A stretch of DNA of 64,000 nucleotides from Euborellia annulipes (Eukaryota > Arthropoda > Insecta > Dermaptera > Anisolabididae): contig JAKCPI010003277.1 in the NCBI GenBank assembly GCA_023213315.1, positions 62,001 through 126,000 on the forward strand. Direction: 5' to 3'. Below are positions 11,754 through 23,600 of this stretch, piece after piece. The position numbers and the translations under genes are program-made. Within the stretch, counting starts at the first letter, position 1, and the number at the start of each line of letters is the position of its first letter. The notes beneath the pieces are model-generated. The model saw nothing but the letters and a program-made list of their open reading frames with translations, ran no database searches and was not told the origin of the DNA.

Positions 11754-14700
11754 GTAAATATACTGTTCTTATTTTAAAATAAATGTAATATATTTTCCAA
11801 TTCTTTTCATTTTATTCTTTAGAAAAATAATTTTTCTAAATTAAATATTCAACTAGGTAGAGCTTTTGTTTGAAAAGAGATGGAATTTTTTTTTCAAACA
11901 ACTAGACTGAAAATAAGCCAGTCAATATATCGTTTAAGATAACAAATTTGCGAGATAAGTTCGTGTTTGAATGAGCAAACCGACCTAGGATAGTCAGTCC
12001 GCCCGCCGCGAAAGCGTGGAGGTCCTGGTTCGACTCCAGGGGGCGCAATTTTTGCCCAATCAAACACGAACTTATCTCGTAAATTTGTTATCTTAAACGA
12101 TATATTGACTGGCTTATTTACAGTCTATTTGAAAAAAATTCCATCTCTTTTCAAACAAAGCTCTACTTGTAATATTTGTTGAAATCCCATTTCACCTCTC
12201 TTGGGAGGTTGTATCTCTAGCAGGCGTCTAGAATTGTGACGCAGTTCCAATCGTGCTTGCTAGATGGCGGCCGGCAGATGCGAGAGTTTTTGTTATCTTA
12301 AATATTCAATGTAGACGAGTTAGTTGTAGGCCTATAGAATATTTCTTTTTTTTATCCATCTAAATTGATTATATTATTATTTATATTATCTTCTTATATT
12401 TATTTACAAAGGAAAGTTGCCGCTAGCTAGAATTTCATGTTTGTTCAATGAATTCAATGTCTTCTGCCACGAACTTCTTAAAATTGTCAGTCCATCTTGT
12501 CTGTGGACTTATCAATTGAGCATTTAGAGAGTTGGATGTCTAGACCAGCGGTTATCCTTGTAAAAGAAAATTTCATACGCTATGTTATTCTACGAGCAAA
12601 TTCAACAATCAATTCAATCAGTCAATTAGTTGGATTTTTTGGCGAATCCATATCTTGCTTTAATTTAAGTCTTTTTCTTGTAAAAAAAAAATTCCCTTTT
12701 TTATCGACTTGGTTAAAATTACGTCGACATAATGCGGTATATTAACGCTATTTTATTGCCCTTTTTTTATCGATTATTGAAATATTATAATTCTTGGGAT
12801 AATAAAAAAAACTCAATCTTTTTTACTTTCTTCTACCGGTATATAGAAGAGTAAAAAAAAATTCTCTTCAGCAGTAAACTTCGGTAAATCGAAAAAATGC
12901 TGAGTTTTTAGATACACTCGATAACTCGATATATTTTTGGAAACAAGAGGTGGAGAGAACATTCTATAATTCGAACTAGGCCACCTTAACCTCTTTATAA
13001 TTCGAATTTTTCCTAACAATGTTTATTCCTTATTTTCCGCATAATGTTTATTTCAGCCCTTTCAGCCCAGCTTAACTTCCCAGATCTCTTTAGTTTTTAG
13101 CGATGAGTGCAAGGTACAAGTACATCTCGCTTACTGTGACCGAAAATTTCAAATGATTTGTAGTCAAATCAAATGAAATAAATTTTTCTCGCTTGGGACG
13201 GGAGGCGAACCCGGGACCCCGGCGCGAGAAGCTAGTGTCTTCTCTCTGAGCCACGGATCAGGGACTTATTGTATCAATTTTAAAAAATGTGCTTTGCCTC
13301 TTTTATGTGCTTTGCCTCTTTTAATCTCTCTTAATCCAATTTAATTCATCAACCGTAAAATAATATGGAAATATTGGAGTAAATTGAATTGTGTTATTCC
13401 AGGTGGATACGATGGCGGCGAACACACGCCGAAACTTCTCCCTTGTTCTCATACCGTATGTCTTCATTGTCTGACGAGAATTGCAGCCGCCGCTATTCAA
13501 CAACGTGGTGGTGACAATGGGACATTTCGATGTCCAATATGTCGAGAACAGATCACGATCCCACGTGGAGGTGTCACGGCTTTACCACCTTCATTCCTCG
13601 TCAATCAGTTGCTTGATCTCATGTCTCGGCAACGACGTGAGGTCGTGCCTAAATGCAGCGTCCATTCCAACCAGGTTACTTTTCTTTCCATTTATTTTCT
13701 TTTTTAAAAGTTGATATTGAAAGAAGTAGTTTCTACTTTTCAACAAATAGCTTAAGTAACTTCGTATTTTGAGATTGTTCGAGAGTGTAATTAAAATACT
13801 CAATCATAAAAAAATGTTAATTTTTTTTTTTTTGCCTGTTGGTCATAGGCAATGTTAAAATTAAAAATTAAAAGAAAAATAAAAATTGTTTTAAATTTTT
13901 TTAAATATTATACAATATACAAGTATAAAGTATAATACCTGGGAAAGTCATCTAATTGAATGAGATTCCATGTACAGAAACTTTGAATAATAATGTGTTT
14001 TGCTGTGTCATTTCGGCCTTAAGGATATTCCCACTCATAGGCACTTTATAAGTACTGTACAATTAATTAATTTAATAATTATATTTTAATTCATAACATC
14101 CTTCCAAGTCTTTTATTTAATGATTGATTGTATTTTATTGTCTAAACATTTTATATCATAGTTTTTTTTTTTTTTTTTTTTTAATCTTTGTAAAGAGAAA
14201 GAAAATCCATTAAAAAATTTTCATCATTCAAGTTCTTATAATATTCTCCAGTCAATATAAAAAAAAAAAACATTTATGGGACCATTCAAATATTATGTAA
14301 GCAAATTTCTAGCATTGTTGCTTTTCGAACAAAATTCTTGTTTATTAAAATATAATAAAAAACTAAGGCACTAATCAACTCCGATGAATTGAGGGTTCAT
14401 AAGAAGACGAAAATGTTCAAAAAAAAAAAATAAATAAATAAATAAATAATTCAAAGGCAAAGGTTATTTTGCCCCATCAAATATGCATCCGAATTATCAC
14501 TTCTGGAGAGATTGTGCATAACTACAAGGAGTCCTTGATTAGTGGCGCCTTATGTGTTGATATTGGGCAAGCACTTTTTAGATATGGTGTTTTCTCAAAC
14601 AGTGGCGGTCGGTTTAATTTTCAAGTTCTATTTTTACTTTCTCTTATGCTGAACGCACACCAAATGAGCAAAAACGCTCTTGGACAAAATGTTTTTGACT

Positions 14701-17639
14701 AATCGTGCCTAAAACTGTTTTTTTTTTTCAATGCTTTTCTATTCAACGCACATCGAGGAGGCAAAACACAATTGAGCATGATTCGACATCATTAAACAAA
14801 ATATTTTGCAAATGAGCGTTTTGCTCACTCGTTGGCATTGAGCAAAACGTTTTGCTCTTGGACAAAACGTTTTGTCCAAGAGCGTTTTGCTCAATTGGTG
14901 TGCCATCAGCCTTACCCTATATATGAAATATATATAGAGAGAAAGTATTATTTTTTATTAGTTTCCCGCACCATTATAGTAAGAAACTAGTATTATGATA
15001 GTCTTCGATATTTTTTATAAATTACCCCCTCCCGTGGGATCGATTCTATTCTCAATTTTGGGCCCCAGAAGCTCGAAAGAATCAATTTAATATCTAAAAA
15101 TTTTAAACGTTATGCATCTCTAAACAAAAATTCATCGATTTTATATCATAATTCCTAGATTTATAAACTATTTTGATATAGGAAAGTCCTGAGACGTTAA
15201 TTCACACTTATGCGTTTTCTATATGTGATTATTTCATTGTTTTATAAAAGATAGAAATTTTATTGAAAAATTTCCACTTTGGACTAAGACAATTTCCTTT
15301 AAAAATTTTTCCAATTAAAAAATCACATTTAGAAAACACATGAATGGGACTTAACTTTGGCACTAATTGTACTTTATTAATAACAATATTTGGGAATAGG
15401 AACTTCTTTTCTGCGAGACCTGTGACACGGTTTTTTGCACGGTCTGCACCTGCGGAAGTCACACGGGTACGACTTCAGGTTCGACAAGTTCCGTATCAGG
15501 TGGCGTAGGAGGATCTACATCAGCTGCAGTTGCAGCTGCAGAGCACACCATCATTCCATTTAGTATCGCTATTAAACGGATGAGCGAAATTTTACTTTAC
15601 AAAGCTAATGAGTGCATCGCCAAGGTATCATCTTTTTATTTCTTTATCGATTATCTACTTAACCACAATTCTCAGATTTTAATAATAATTTATTCAACTT
15701 TAGTTTATTTAGAATCACAAACATTTTTCTAATATGGTTTTGAAAATTATATATATTAAAAAAATATTCTCACTCACATTTTAAGAGTAGTCGACCCAGA
15801 CGTTCGTTCTATTCTCAAACGGATGTTTATCTGTGAAATAAAGTAAATTCACGTTAATTTTTTTAAATAAAACAGTTACTACGGTTTTAAAAGATATATT
15901 TTATATCTATTAATATTTGATAGCTATTTAATAAATAAGAGAAACCAAAAAATTTATTCTAGAAATAACAAAATAATATTTTTTTAACTACATCATAAAT
16001 TAAATTGAAGATAATTAAAATCTTATATAATTTATATACCGGTATCCAAGATTTTTATTAATTAATTTCCTTTTAAATACATAATAACTTACCTGATGAC
16101 TTGATAATAGCACAAATTAATATTGTAACATAGATTTCTAGTGAAAATGTATTCTAACAATTAAAAAAAAAAACTTTTTAATAACTAAAAGTCAGGGAGA
16201 TGTGACAATGAGATGAATTTTCAATTCCAAATTTCACTTCAGATGGAGACAGCATCAATAATTAATTATTGTTAACTTAGTAACATTATCTATGCTTAGT
16301 AACCATTGACAATGTTAGTAACGACCATTTGAATTTTATATAGAACTTTCTTCTGGCTTAAAAAAAATTTTTTAAGATCATTTGAATAATAAATCTATTA
16401 TTATTTTAAATATCATTTTTTTAAATTATTTTTATTTGTAATGTCCTTTTTTTTAATTTAATAAAACTCCCTCCTTTTTCTAAAAATTGCTATCTTCATT
16501 CTGAAAGTGTTCAGCTGTGAATATAAAAAATCGTAAAAAATATCATTTTTTAACCCTCAATTCACAATACGTTTAATTTAAGAAGAATTTTATAATATGT
16601 TCCGATTTCATCGAACAATATGATTATTGGATAAGTACAACATATTTCAATTCTTACATGATAAATTTGAACTTTATTTCCTAAAGGTAATTTTGTCATC
16701 AGACATGTGAATCAAAATTTCCCCATCTTTTGAGCTTATTATCTTCAAATTTCAATATATTACATTAAATTCATTGACAGATCTAAATGGCTTTCTCATG
16801 AATATATTGGTTGATTATATTTCAGCTTGGCCAAGCACAAGATAGTGTTCGTGGTGAATTAAGTCGATTAACACAAGCTCGAGATCGGTGTCTGGAGCAA
16901 GTGGATCGATCTTTTGAACAAGTTCAAGCTCTAGTCGAAGCTCGACGTCGAGCTGTCAGACATGAAGTCAACCTTGCGACAGAAGCCAAAAAAAAAGTCC
17001 TCGAAGAGCAACTAGCTCTGATTGACGCCGAGAAAGAAAAGGTACTTATATGCTTAAGCAATTCTCTTTGTCTTTCATATGCCTACTCAGAGCCGGTTTT
17101 CAATTTATGACAGTGCCTTATAAGTAACTAAAAGAATTTATGAATTTTCCCTTAAAGCAAAAAGTTTTCAGTTTTCTTCAGGCGAAATATATAAAATTTT
17201 AGGCTAATATCTAGTATAGAATCCCAAGACATAGGGACAAGTTTAAACAACTTGCAGGGGTCTCGACCTAATTGTTTCGGACCTTCAGTATGCATTTCGG
17301 TTTCCTTCGATTAAAAAAAATTTAAAACAACTAGGGAATTCTCGACTTCGGTTCGGGAACGTTGAGTTGATGTCAAGAGAGAACTAGCCCACTGATGGCT
17401 TCGGGATTCTATTCTAGAGATTAACCAAATTTTATACGTATTTAATAAATATAACTTTTAGACTGTTATCTGATAAAATTTGTTAAACCTTTGGTGAATA
17501 TTTCTCTTCTGTTCATCAACAGATGTATGATTCTTTCAAACTACTTTTAGACTGAGGATTTAAATTGACCAAAACAAAAATGATATGAAGGAGACAAGTC
17601 CTTGGTTAATTATTTTTTTATTATTATTAAAAAAAAAGT

Positions 17640-17674
<35 letters not shown>

Positions 17675-20600
17675 ATATATATATTTATTCTTCAAAGCTT
17701 TGATCAATATATTGATTCGTCATTGGAAAAAACGCGGAGAGCCATGACGTAAAATAAATTTTAGATATTAGTGTATTAAACAATGTATTATATATAGAAG
17801 AGAGTATTGTACAGTTGACGGCACAGTGCCTGCCTGATCTGCTCGAGAGTGGAGCCTTGAGCTTTGACAACCAAACCAATATTTTTAAAATAAATAAATC
17901 ATCATTTTTTAATGATACTGAAGGGGAAAAGCTACTTTTAAGACTTTTAACACTTTATAAAGCTAAGTATTTTGGTTTGCCAAGCTCAAAGATCCGTTTT
18001 CGAGCGTATCAGGCACTGTGGCTAGAAAACAGGGTCAGCAAAAAATAGCCTTTGGATGCTTATTAAAACTCAAATATTTTACTAGTTCATTTTGGACAAT
18101 TTGAATATGCACATTTATGTGTGTGGGGGGGATATTAAATTCCTTTGTAAATTATAAAGCTCTTTGTAGAAAGCATTTGTGAATATACTATAGTTGTATA
18201 TTGTACTTGGAAACGATACTACGATACTTGGAAATTAAAAGGTCAGGAGAGCCAAAAAACGAAAAAAAAAAACAAACATTTTTCCTCATAACTTTTTTGA
18301 CTTTAGTACAATTTTAGTCTTTGAAAGACACTTCTTTTCAGAATTTCTAATCCTTTTTGACAAATTTGCTCCAAGTATTAGGTTGAAAAACACTATACTC
18401 TAATAGATTCATTCCTATGATTTCTCAAATATCCATAAAAGACTTAATGGCATAAAAAAGACTTTTTTTTGAGATAGAACAATTTTAATTAGACTTTTTT
18501 GTAAAGCTCAAAAAGCATTTATGTGTGTGGGATAAGCTGTATATATAACTCATTTTTGCTATTTTGTTCTTAGGACCTTTTAATTTCCAAGTATCGATAT
18601 ATCGTCTGCTGGGAATCATAGTGGCGAAAGTCCAAAAAGTCAATTTTTGAGTTAAGTCTACCAAACATTGTTAAAACGTCTTCTCTTTTGAGTGCCAAAG
18701 TGGCGAAAATATATATACATTCTTTGCTATTGACTCTGGCCTATTCATTTGTTGCCCGGCTATTTAAATTTGTTTGTTTATAAAACTTTCAAACGCCTTT
18801 TCTCAAATTGTTGAATTTCGGACTTTCACCACTCAGCATTCTCAGCTGGCGATATATAAAACAATGTGTATATCACAAATCCATTTTGACCAACTTTGGG
18901 CATAAATAAAACTAAATGACCTAAGATGAGGTATTTTTGCCTCAAGCAGATGACCTTCTCCTTAATATAGGAAAATAGTGTAGAGGAAGAGATTTGAAAA
19001 CCTAACTAACCAGACTGGGAGCAAAATCAAAATTTATACTTTATTTGTACTTATTGTTGTAAATTTAAAATTTTCAAAAATGTATTTACTCTTATTATTA
19101 TTATTAATACTAATCTTATATAGAAATTTTGTAACTATTAATTATTTTTTGAATAATTTCAATAACGCATTAATCAAAATTTTCCTATATTTTTATTTTT
19201 TTTGTTTTTTATATAGTCATAGGGCTATTTTGAATCTTCATTAAATATTTTTGAAAAAATTTAGAATTAATCGATAACTTTTTCAAACTAATAAACCATT
19301 TTTATTGTTCTAAGGTGGAACGCGAATGTCAAGGTCTTCAATATCAAGTTGAAGTACGAAATATCACGCAACGAATTAGTTCGCTCGGTGAGAAATTGGA
19401 TGCGGCGGTGACATTAAGTGAGCCACGTGAGAATGCATTTCTTTGCTGGGAACCACATCCAAGCACACAAACAACACCGACAGAATCGAATAATGAATCT
19501 CCGTCTCCCGGTGAATTATTACGTGCCATAGAACTTGCTGTGGCACAATTAGGTAGAGTTCGTACAAGTACCACGTTCCCTTCTTTATGTTCCTTACGAT
19601 TAACCGACACACCAATTGCGGGAATTTGTGCCGAGGCACGATTAACCACTGTTGATTATCATGGGCAGCCAAGAACAACAGGAGGTGATCCCTTGCTTGT
19701 TACACTCCGACAGGAAGACAAGGAGGAACTTCTTCCTACGGAGGTTGTTGATCACGAAGACGGCAATTACACAGTCCGTTTCCGGGCCCGAAAATCTGGT
19801 CGTTATTTACTCCAAGCTACTATCTTTGACAGACCAGTTCGAGATTCACCTTTAGTTTTTGAGGTTTCTATCATTTTCTTATATAATTAGACTTTATTTA
19901 ATTTACACTTATAGATTTACTTAAACTGAAAGAATGAATGTAATCACTTTGGTCTAAATCAGGGGTGGCCAACCCAAATGATCTTGCGGGCCACTTTGGA
20001 TTGCATCATAACACCTCGGGCAGTGTATAAGATTATTATTATAAATATATTATTAGATTTAGCCCCTCGAGAGACATATTTTTGGGGTTTAAAAAATAAA
20101 ATATATATATTTGATGAATATCGCGGGCCGCAAGTTGGCTACTCTTGGTCTAAATGTTACAATACTAAGAGAGAAAAAAAAAAATAATAAATTTAGAAAT
20201 ACCATGAGACGAGAAAGCCTTTCCATGTTTTGTTTCTTAATATTTTAAGGTTTTCTCGCCCCCATAATATTCTCCTATAAATGTAAAACTTAATTTTTTT
20301 TATTGATTATAAAAATTAAAAAAATGACTTCACATACATTCTGAAATTTTGGTTTTATTCTTTATAAAATCAAATTTATATTAATTCTTCAACCTTGGGT
20401 AGATATTAATTTCGATTGTTGGTCATATTCTTTATCTAACGATTTTTCATCATATTTTTACTTTCTCTTACCTATAAATGGAGGGTTCAGAATACAAGTG
20501 AACCAAGTCCACTTTATTTACTTTTGAGCTACAGAGGTTTAAAGTTAAAGCTTCATAACAAAATTACCTGTTAACATTTTTTAAAAGTCAGGCCAAGCCG

Positions 20601-23600
20601 ATATTTTCAGAACTAGGGCTTGGTTCATTATTACACAGAAATTGTACATAGTGCATGTTATAGCGTTGCTAACTCTAAAATGACAAAAAGTGAACTTGGT
20701 TCACTTGTATTCTGAACCCTCCATATGTTAATATATAGAGAGAAAGTATTGGATTCTTGTCAAAAATTCGATCTCAATTCAATCTTCGATTTTGATGGAT
20801 ATACACGATCTGAGATTCCCTAAATCCAAAAAAGTGGTTTTTGCAAAATGGTCTGTCTGTCTGTGAACAAAATATCTCAAGAACGAAAAGAGCTAGGAGG
20901 GCGAAATTTTATATTTAAGTTAGTCACCTCCCGGCACATGACACGTAGCTTTTGAACAAAATTGGCCAAAGAGTACTACTAGTACTTTACTGATGTACTT
21001 TTTCAGTTTTTGTCCTTTTTCTCAAAATTCGCTCCAACGGTTTTATTTAAAATTTATAAATCAATTATTTTTTAGATTCTCTTTAAATTGTATATTCTCA
21101 TTTTGCCCTTGACATCTTATGAAGACCACTTTACTCTTGTATTCCATAGGTAAGATGGGAGAAATGATTGCCATGGTAAGAAAATATAAATATTTTCCCA
21201 TGTTTATAAACTTTACATCTTGAATTCAAATGCACCCTTCTGTTGGAAACTAAATATATGTCGACCAAAAAATTCTGGCATGACAAGCACAGAAAACAAC
21301 TTTTGATTATTGAAGGTAAGAGAATGTTGTGTGCTGTGCGACCATTCCCACCAGATTTTTTTTCTTTTGTTATTAAAAGAAATATGACTGTACTGATTTA
21401 TCAATTTTGAAAGACTCCATTCTAAATGTAGCAATATCTTTAGGAGACAATGACTCTCGATAGGTGTTATTGATATTTTGGAGATTAACTTTCCCTTTTT
21501 CTAAAATATGCAATTTATATTAATTATTAATGCTTTTACAGGTGACAGAACACAATAATCCCATCTCAGTATTCGGAAGCCGAGGATCAGGTCGAGACCA
21601 ACTGATGCAACCGGTTGGAGTCGCCGTTGACATAGAAGAAGGTTTAGCCTATATTCTTGATACAGGCAATTCAAGAATCAAAGTTTTAGAAGCGGATACT
21701 TTAAGATGTATCACTCATTTAGAAAATGACGCGCTTGCAGGTTTGAAAATAAAAAATTCTTATTCCTAACATATTGATTTATATAATATACAAAGAAATT
21801 ATAAATAAGAATGGGAAAGCATAGAATATTACTTAGGGGGTTAATTCCCGTTGGTTGTGATTTGCTTGACGTTTCGGCTCTTTTTTAAGAGTGAGGTGCA
21901 GGTTTGTTTTCGGGGTCACAGTCATGCTGATGAGTGGATGTCTCAGTGATGCCTTAAAGATCTAGGAAGAAGTTTATGAAGAATATGTAGTAGTGTTACT
22001 ATTTTGTTTCGGCTTTGCTTATACTGTATACTTTATATATCATATATTGGTATAAGCCTACATGTTTTGTTTACCATAATTTTTTTTGTATATATAACAG
22101 TTATATATATATCATTTTCGTTATAGCTCATTACAGAAAACAAAGTCTGCTGGAGGAAAAATAATTCAATGCAGTTTTGTTTTGTTCACTAAAGAAATTC
22201 AAATATTTTAGTAACAAAATATACCCTTGTCATGGGCGTAGCCAGACATCTTGTTAGGGGGGGGGGGGGGGGCAACCACTCGATAGGACGAGATGTCGTT
22301 AGGACATAGATTATTAATTATTTATTATTATTATTATTTTTCTTATTTCATTAAAAAAAAAAATTTCCAATGGAAAAAATATATATTTGGATATCTATCA
22401 ATAGTTCTTATTTAAGAAAGTCGGTATACACGTGACTTTCTAATTATTTAACTTTAATTATATAGAAATTTATTTATATATCTTTAATTATTCCCATTAA
22501 ATTAAATGACACTAAAGATAAATAACAAATTTTATTTAATTCTCACTATTAGATCTAAATTTAAAGAAGAAATCATCAAATTGAAAATTGTTTTTTGTCT
22601 TTTCCTAATTTTTATATTTTAAACAGGGCCGAGGAGAGGATAGTTATTTAATTTTTTTTTTCCGAAGGTCGATCCTGTACCGGAATTTCTTACGCTCAAG
22701 ATGAATTAGTTGTTGTTAATTGGCGTACAAAAACTATAACTCGACTTTCGAAAGAAGATGGAAGCACCTTGCATTCATTTACACATAATACTCTTCAAGA
22801 GCCAATTGATGTCGCCGTGGACCCTGCTTATGGACATATCTTGGTGGCCGATAATGGACTCAGTTGTGTCTTTGTCTTTGATCAACAGGGAAAATATCTT
22901 TTCCAGGTGAAAATATATTTTTACTAAATATAGAATTAGTAACCAGCACCCTTCCCAAATTGTTAAAATGACGATTTTGGTTTGTTGCACACTATGCTTA
23001 ACCAAAAGTGAAATAAAATACATGTATATTGATTCTAATGGCACAATGCACAGACAACAAACACAAGAACAGACATGTTTGCACAGTGCAATTGTAACCA
23101 ATCACTTTGGTGCAATCTTTAGGTAACCTGTAATGTACCCGTACCTTATTGTAAATTTCTTGAGAAAAATTAGAATAGGTTCTTTAAAAATTTCTTATTT
23201 GAATAATCAATAATTTCAAATTGTTTCAGGTGGGAAAAAAAGGATCGGGCAAAGGATGCTTTAATCATTTAAACTCAGTAGCAGTAAGTCCTCAATCTGA
23301 AATTATTGTCGCTGATTCAAGGATTCAAGTATTCTCACCAAAGGGTGATTTCATTCGTGAACTTTATACGGAAGGCAAAGGTACGTCACATAACAATGTA
23401 TTTGTAGATAAATCCAAAAAAATTATTTTCTGAAATTTTCTATAAAGTCCGTTTCACACGAGGCAAGTTTGGTTTCTGCTTGGTTTAGTTGCTAGGTTTC
23501 AGGCGCTCTCTGGTCTTGATAGTTTTTTATACTGTTGTTTTCACATGATGCGAGCTTCAAAGCTGGATTTTAGATTTGCTAGTTTGGTTGCGTGGGCAGT

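Noticed and set aside
11987..12050. Candidate tRNA with perfect T-arm
   Set aside because: No pairing acceptor stem and a faulty anticodon arm; centre of a palindromic element.
13384..13503. Alternative start at 13384 upstream of exon 2
   Set aside because: It lies before the splice acceptor; the RING needs the cysteines of exon 1 and phases match there.
17815..18048. 77-codon plus-strand frame in intron 4
   Set aside because: It spans a small TIR element, resembles no known domain and has no splice-site support.
19344..19678. Minus-strand open frames of about 100 codons over exon 5
   Set aside because: Shadows of the filamin-coding exon on the plus strand.
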